Below are positions 61,301 through 64,000 of a stretch of 64,000 nt of DNA, one piece after another. The position numbers and the translations under genes were made by a program. Every line of letters starts with the position of its first letter. The first letter of the stretch is position 1. The notes under the pieces were generated by a model, which did no database searches, had not been told where the DNA came from, and worked only from the letters and a program-made list of their open reading frames with translations. The stretch lies in contig NC_018392.1 of NCBI RefSeq assembly GCF_000208865.1, positions 744,001-808,000 on the forward strand, written 5' to 3'. The DNA comes from Neospora caninum Liverpool. Taxonomy: Eukaryota; Apicomplexa; Conoidasida; Eucoccidiorida; Sarcocystidae.

Positions 61301-62218
61301 CGGTGTCCCCTTCCTTGCAAAATGTTTTTTCGCGCCGCCTTGAGGGCTGTACTTTGCCTCCACTTGCTAATGTGGTGGAAAAAGCTGCATTACGGTCAAA
61401 GTAAGCGTACCTTCCCCCGTCCGCCTCAAGTGCCTCTCCTTCGCCCCACTGTTTGTCTCTCTGCCACTGGCCGCAATAGGCTCTCCGGTACCTATGCTCC
61501 ATCAGCAGAAAAAACGGAGCCACCGTCGATCAACACAGACGCATAGACGAGAACAGTGCATTTTTCCTCGTCACAAATCGAACAATCGACGTAGTGCCCT
61601 GCTATATTTTGGGTGCGCAATGGCTACTGCACCGCGGGTACATGCAAACTCCGTCGGTGGGTCTTCTCTCAATGACAAGGGACGAAAAAAGCCGCTGGCT
61701 CATTTTGTTCACTCACAAGTCGGATGTGGGAAGTTTTTCCCACATTATCCCCTCCCCATGCCTCCGGTCTTCACACCACTGACCCTGCAAGGCAAAAGAC
61801 TTGTACGGCCTGCTCAAATTAAGAAACGTTTTCTGAAGTCCGACAACGCGACTGGATCTCACGTGGAATGCGGTCAAAGCGCCGAATTATAGGTCGTGCG
61901 ACTTTACGTAAGGTCCGCCGCCTAAATACATTTTTCAATGTCCTGTAAACGTATGTATGGTTGCTGAGCAATCGCCTGTCTTCAAGCAAGCTGCAAAGCT
62001 GGTGTCACTCTCTTATCTACAGAGGCGTATATGCAAATATGAGCATTCATACAAGGCTTTTACTTCTATGTAGACAGGCTCAAGATGTGGACGGAAGCTT
62101 GGCAGCGTGGTGGTAGAGAAAGACGACTAAGAGGCGCACCTCGTATGTGCTACCGTCGCCGTATGTCTGGATGCCGAATCCATGTCGCTTATTGTCCCTC
62201 CATTCACCTTTGTAGCAC
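58321..62218 (-). CDS. MORN-repeat protein (5' end unresolved)
   Basis: MORN repeats form elongated rods or lipid- and protein-binding scaffolds at membranes and cytoskeleton. Eleven complement exons chain in phase: 62218-62140, 61784-61717, 61491-61411, 61089-60967, 60356-60311, 60147-60072, 59848-59664, 59523-59305, 59066-59001, 58708-58642 and 58409-58321. They encode at least 366 C-terminal residues. Repeats in order: YKGEWRDNKRHGFGIQTYGD, then YEGQWCEDRRHGEGIMW, YCGQWQRDKQWGEGEALEAD, YTGSWKAGKRHGWGQEVDSD, YTGSWRDNMKCGAGIMN, FEGTFVKNKKEGKGTYTHAS and IGEWADDIMVAG. After them comes a non-MORN tail with a beta-rich stretch (TLFVCLDYEGTLEGGFIHIA), a Pro/Asp-rich linker and helices (GEIEELKESFAKATS, LSKEGLSYVLHKYEMN). 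The first listed exon begins in phase 2, so more exons lie upstream, within 62219-64000 or beyond the window. It is not the classical MORN1, which is almost entirely repeats. The exact role is unknown. Confidence 0.88.
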
Positions 62219-64000
62219 CTGAAATCGAGGAGGGCAACAGAGAATAGAAAGCTCTGTTTGAGCTCCAGACGGATCATAGAAGTTGCTTGGGTGTCGATGA
62301 AGACTGTGTGAGTAGCTAGTGTACCATATAAGATGTAAGTCGCTCGTTCCTGAGCATGCCCCAAGTAATCGGATACCAGGTCACAGCAAATGCTCAAAAC
62401 TATTTAGTTGTCTCACTCCTGTTTTTTTTCCTGAGATTTCAAGCCAGTACGGTTGTCCATTTTCATTTAGCACGCAATAATAATATGGTGACAGACATTT
62501 CAATAATAAACGTCGAAGAGCTGACACGGTGATGTTCGACTTTGCAACGCACAAGCCGAAGTCGAAGGTGTGATCCCGTGCAGGATTAACAAAGCAGTTG
62601 TTGAAACGACGAACGCAATGGTCAGTACCTTCCTACCCTGTTGGAAGGAACCGTTGGCGAGTTCACGTTATATGCTCTGCTCGCGTTCACCCCCGTGTCC
62701 TGTGTAAGCATGCAAGGAAATTCACTTCTTAGGAGTGTTGTGAATTACATAAATCTGCCGCACACGTAGTCACATCTAATTTAGAACTGTCAAGATCGCG
62801 AGTGTCTCTCAGCATCGCGTTGCCAACAGACCTCGAAAATAGCGAAAACCTTCACCGGAGAAATCAGTCGGCTTGGCACAGTTGTATGAAGACAACGGCT
62901 GCTTGCTGCAGTCAACGAAGCAGTATTCAGGTGACTGTTCCAGCGAAGTTACACCTTCCGTCCGGTGCGGTCAGGTCAATAATGTCTCTTAGAACTGCCG
63001 GTTCAGAGGGTTTAGAAAACAGTGAAAAAAGAAGCTGTAGTAATTGAACGAAACAAGCTAGCGTAGGTTATACGGACATACATAAGAAGGTTGCATCATC
63101 TCTTGGGCACAGCCCACCTGCAAGCCTTGATCCTTGATGGGCCAGTAAATCCGAGCTCGTGAACCATTCTTCAGACTTTTCTGATCGTTTCTGTTCAAAA
63201 TACGCAAGTCAGCGCATACTCAAGCTCGAGTGTGTCGTTCCCTGTATCCCCTGCAAGAGCGTCTTTGCCCCTTCTTGGAAACGTTTTGTTTAGCTACCAG
63301 CTCTCCCGGTGGATATTCACCACGAAAGCAGATGCCAGGCCACCAAAATTACGGCCCGAGTATGAAGAACAAAGCAGGCAGTAAGGACGCAAAGTCTTGA
63401 ATCCGGATTATGTTGGCTGTTTGCGGCGTCCTAATTGCTTTACCGTAACAAGACAAAATCCGCACACATGCCAGCAGTCGCATGCGGCGCTGACGCACAG
63501 CATGGTTCTCAAGGAAGCCAACGAAAACCGTCTGTCCAAATCATCCAAAGAGATCCTCTGATGCGGGCAGTATAATAACTTACACTCTCCAAAGTCGCAC
63601 TGTCCTCTTTGGTCTTGTTGTACCTGGAAACTTAAAAAACGGCATGTTACATTGCACGAGTCCAAACGAGCGTTTGAGCTGAGCGGCGAGCCAAAATTGC
63701 ATTCTAGAGTCGTGGATATCACTAGAGAGCCAGAGGAATCCCGAGAGCCCTTATTAGGGTGAGTGCTTTCTACACGAAAGATGAGGCATCGTATCGTAAG
63801 GCGATTCATCCCGGTGGTCCAATGACAATGATCGTACCCTGCCATACTCCAAACGAGGTACTCTCGCGCCTATATCGGTGAAGGAGCTCATGTTTGGTAC
63901 AGCAACGAAGGCGTTGTGACAAAAACGTTCACTTCAACTTATGTCACCAAGTGATTGATGCCAGAAGTCAAGGTGTCACGTTCCCGCCGGTGGGGCCCCA
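62219..64000. other. Region upstream of the resolved MORN exons
   Basis: Expected to hold the 5' exons of the MORN gene. Exon-like minus-strand segments appear at about 63111-63176 (SLKNGSRARIYWPIKDQGLQ, between AG and GT signals) and about 63600-63640 after a TTTCCAG acceptor, but neither joins in phase to the exon starting at 62218. No other gene is recognised. Confidence 0.4.

Overview
The window reads as nuclear DNA of a coccidian apicomplexan, most likely the Toxoplasma/Neospora/Hammondia group. This is an inference from several features: genes split by many GT-AG introns with GTGAG/GTAAG donors, proteins swollen by low-complexity charged inserts, long (TA)n and related microsatellites in introns and spacers, and a gene set typical of a free-standing eukaryotic parasite. 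I saw no rRNA, tRNA, CRISPR, transposase or viral gene. Exon chains below were built by hand from splice signals plus reading-phase continuity, so protein lengths are predictions.

Layout from left to right. 1-2971: no gene I can support. 2972-5802 (+): two-domain cytidine deaminase. 6527-7156 (+): small coiled-coil protein with a C-terminal membrane anchor. 7825-10462 (-): poorly resolved unknown gene. 11347-14853 (+): disordered protein carrying a pRiA4b ORF-3-like domain. 15574-18918 (-): signal-peptide protein with a Lon substrate-binding (LON-N) type domain. 20168-21911 (+): ER membrane complex subunit EMC6. 21912-25608: spacer. 25609-36578 (+): 14-exon gene for a predicted 1866-residue protein with an MGQC acylation-type N-terminus and no family I recognise. 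37305-44012 (+): RCC1-repeat protein in 12 exons. 46853-50568 (-): phosphomannomutase, with a GATA array in one intron. 52736-55748 (+): mitochondrial ribosomal protein bL24m. 55749-58320: spacer with one candidate exon. 58321 to at least 62218 (-): MORN-repeat protein, 5' end unresolved.

Functions are housekeeping and structural rather than one operon-like system: pyrimidine salvage (cytidine deaminase), GDP-mannose supply for glycans (phosphomannomutase), ER membrane protein insertion (EMC6), mitochondrial translation (bL24m), and cytoskeletal or scaffold proteins (MORN, RCC1). Two pairs are divergent and could share promoters: the LON-domain gene with EMC6, and phosphomannomutase with bL24m.

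The most interesting leads are a cytidine deaminase whose N-terminal domain has lost its catalytic glutamate while the C-terminal domain is intact, a prokaryote-type pRiA4b ORF-3 domain inside a parasite-specific protein, a signal-peptide LON-N protein with no ATPase or protease domain, and the very large unclassified MGQC protein. I did not find a clearly new multi-gene system.
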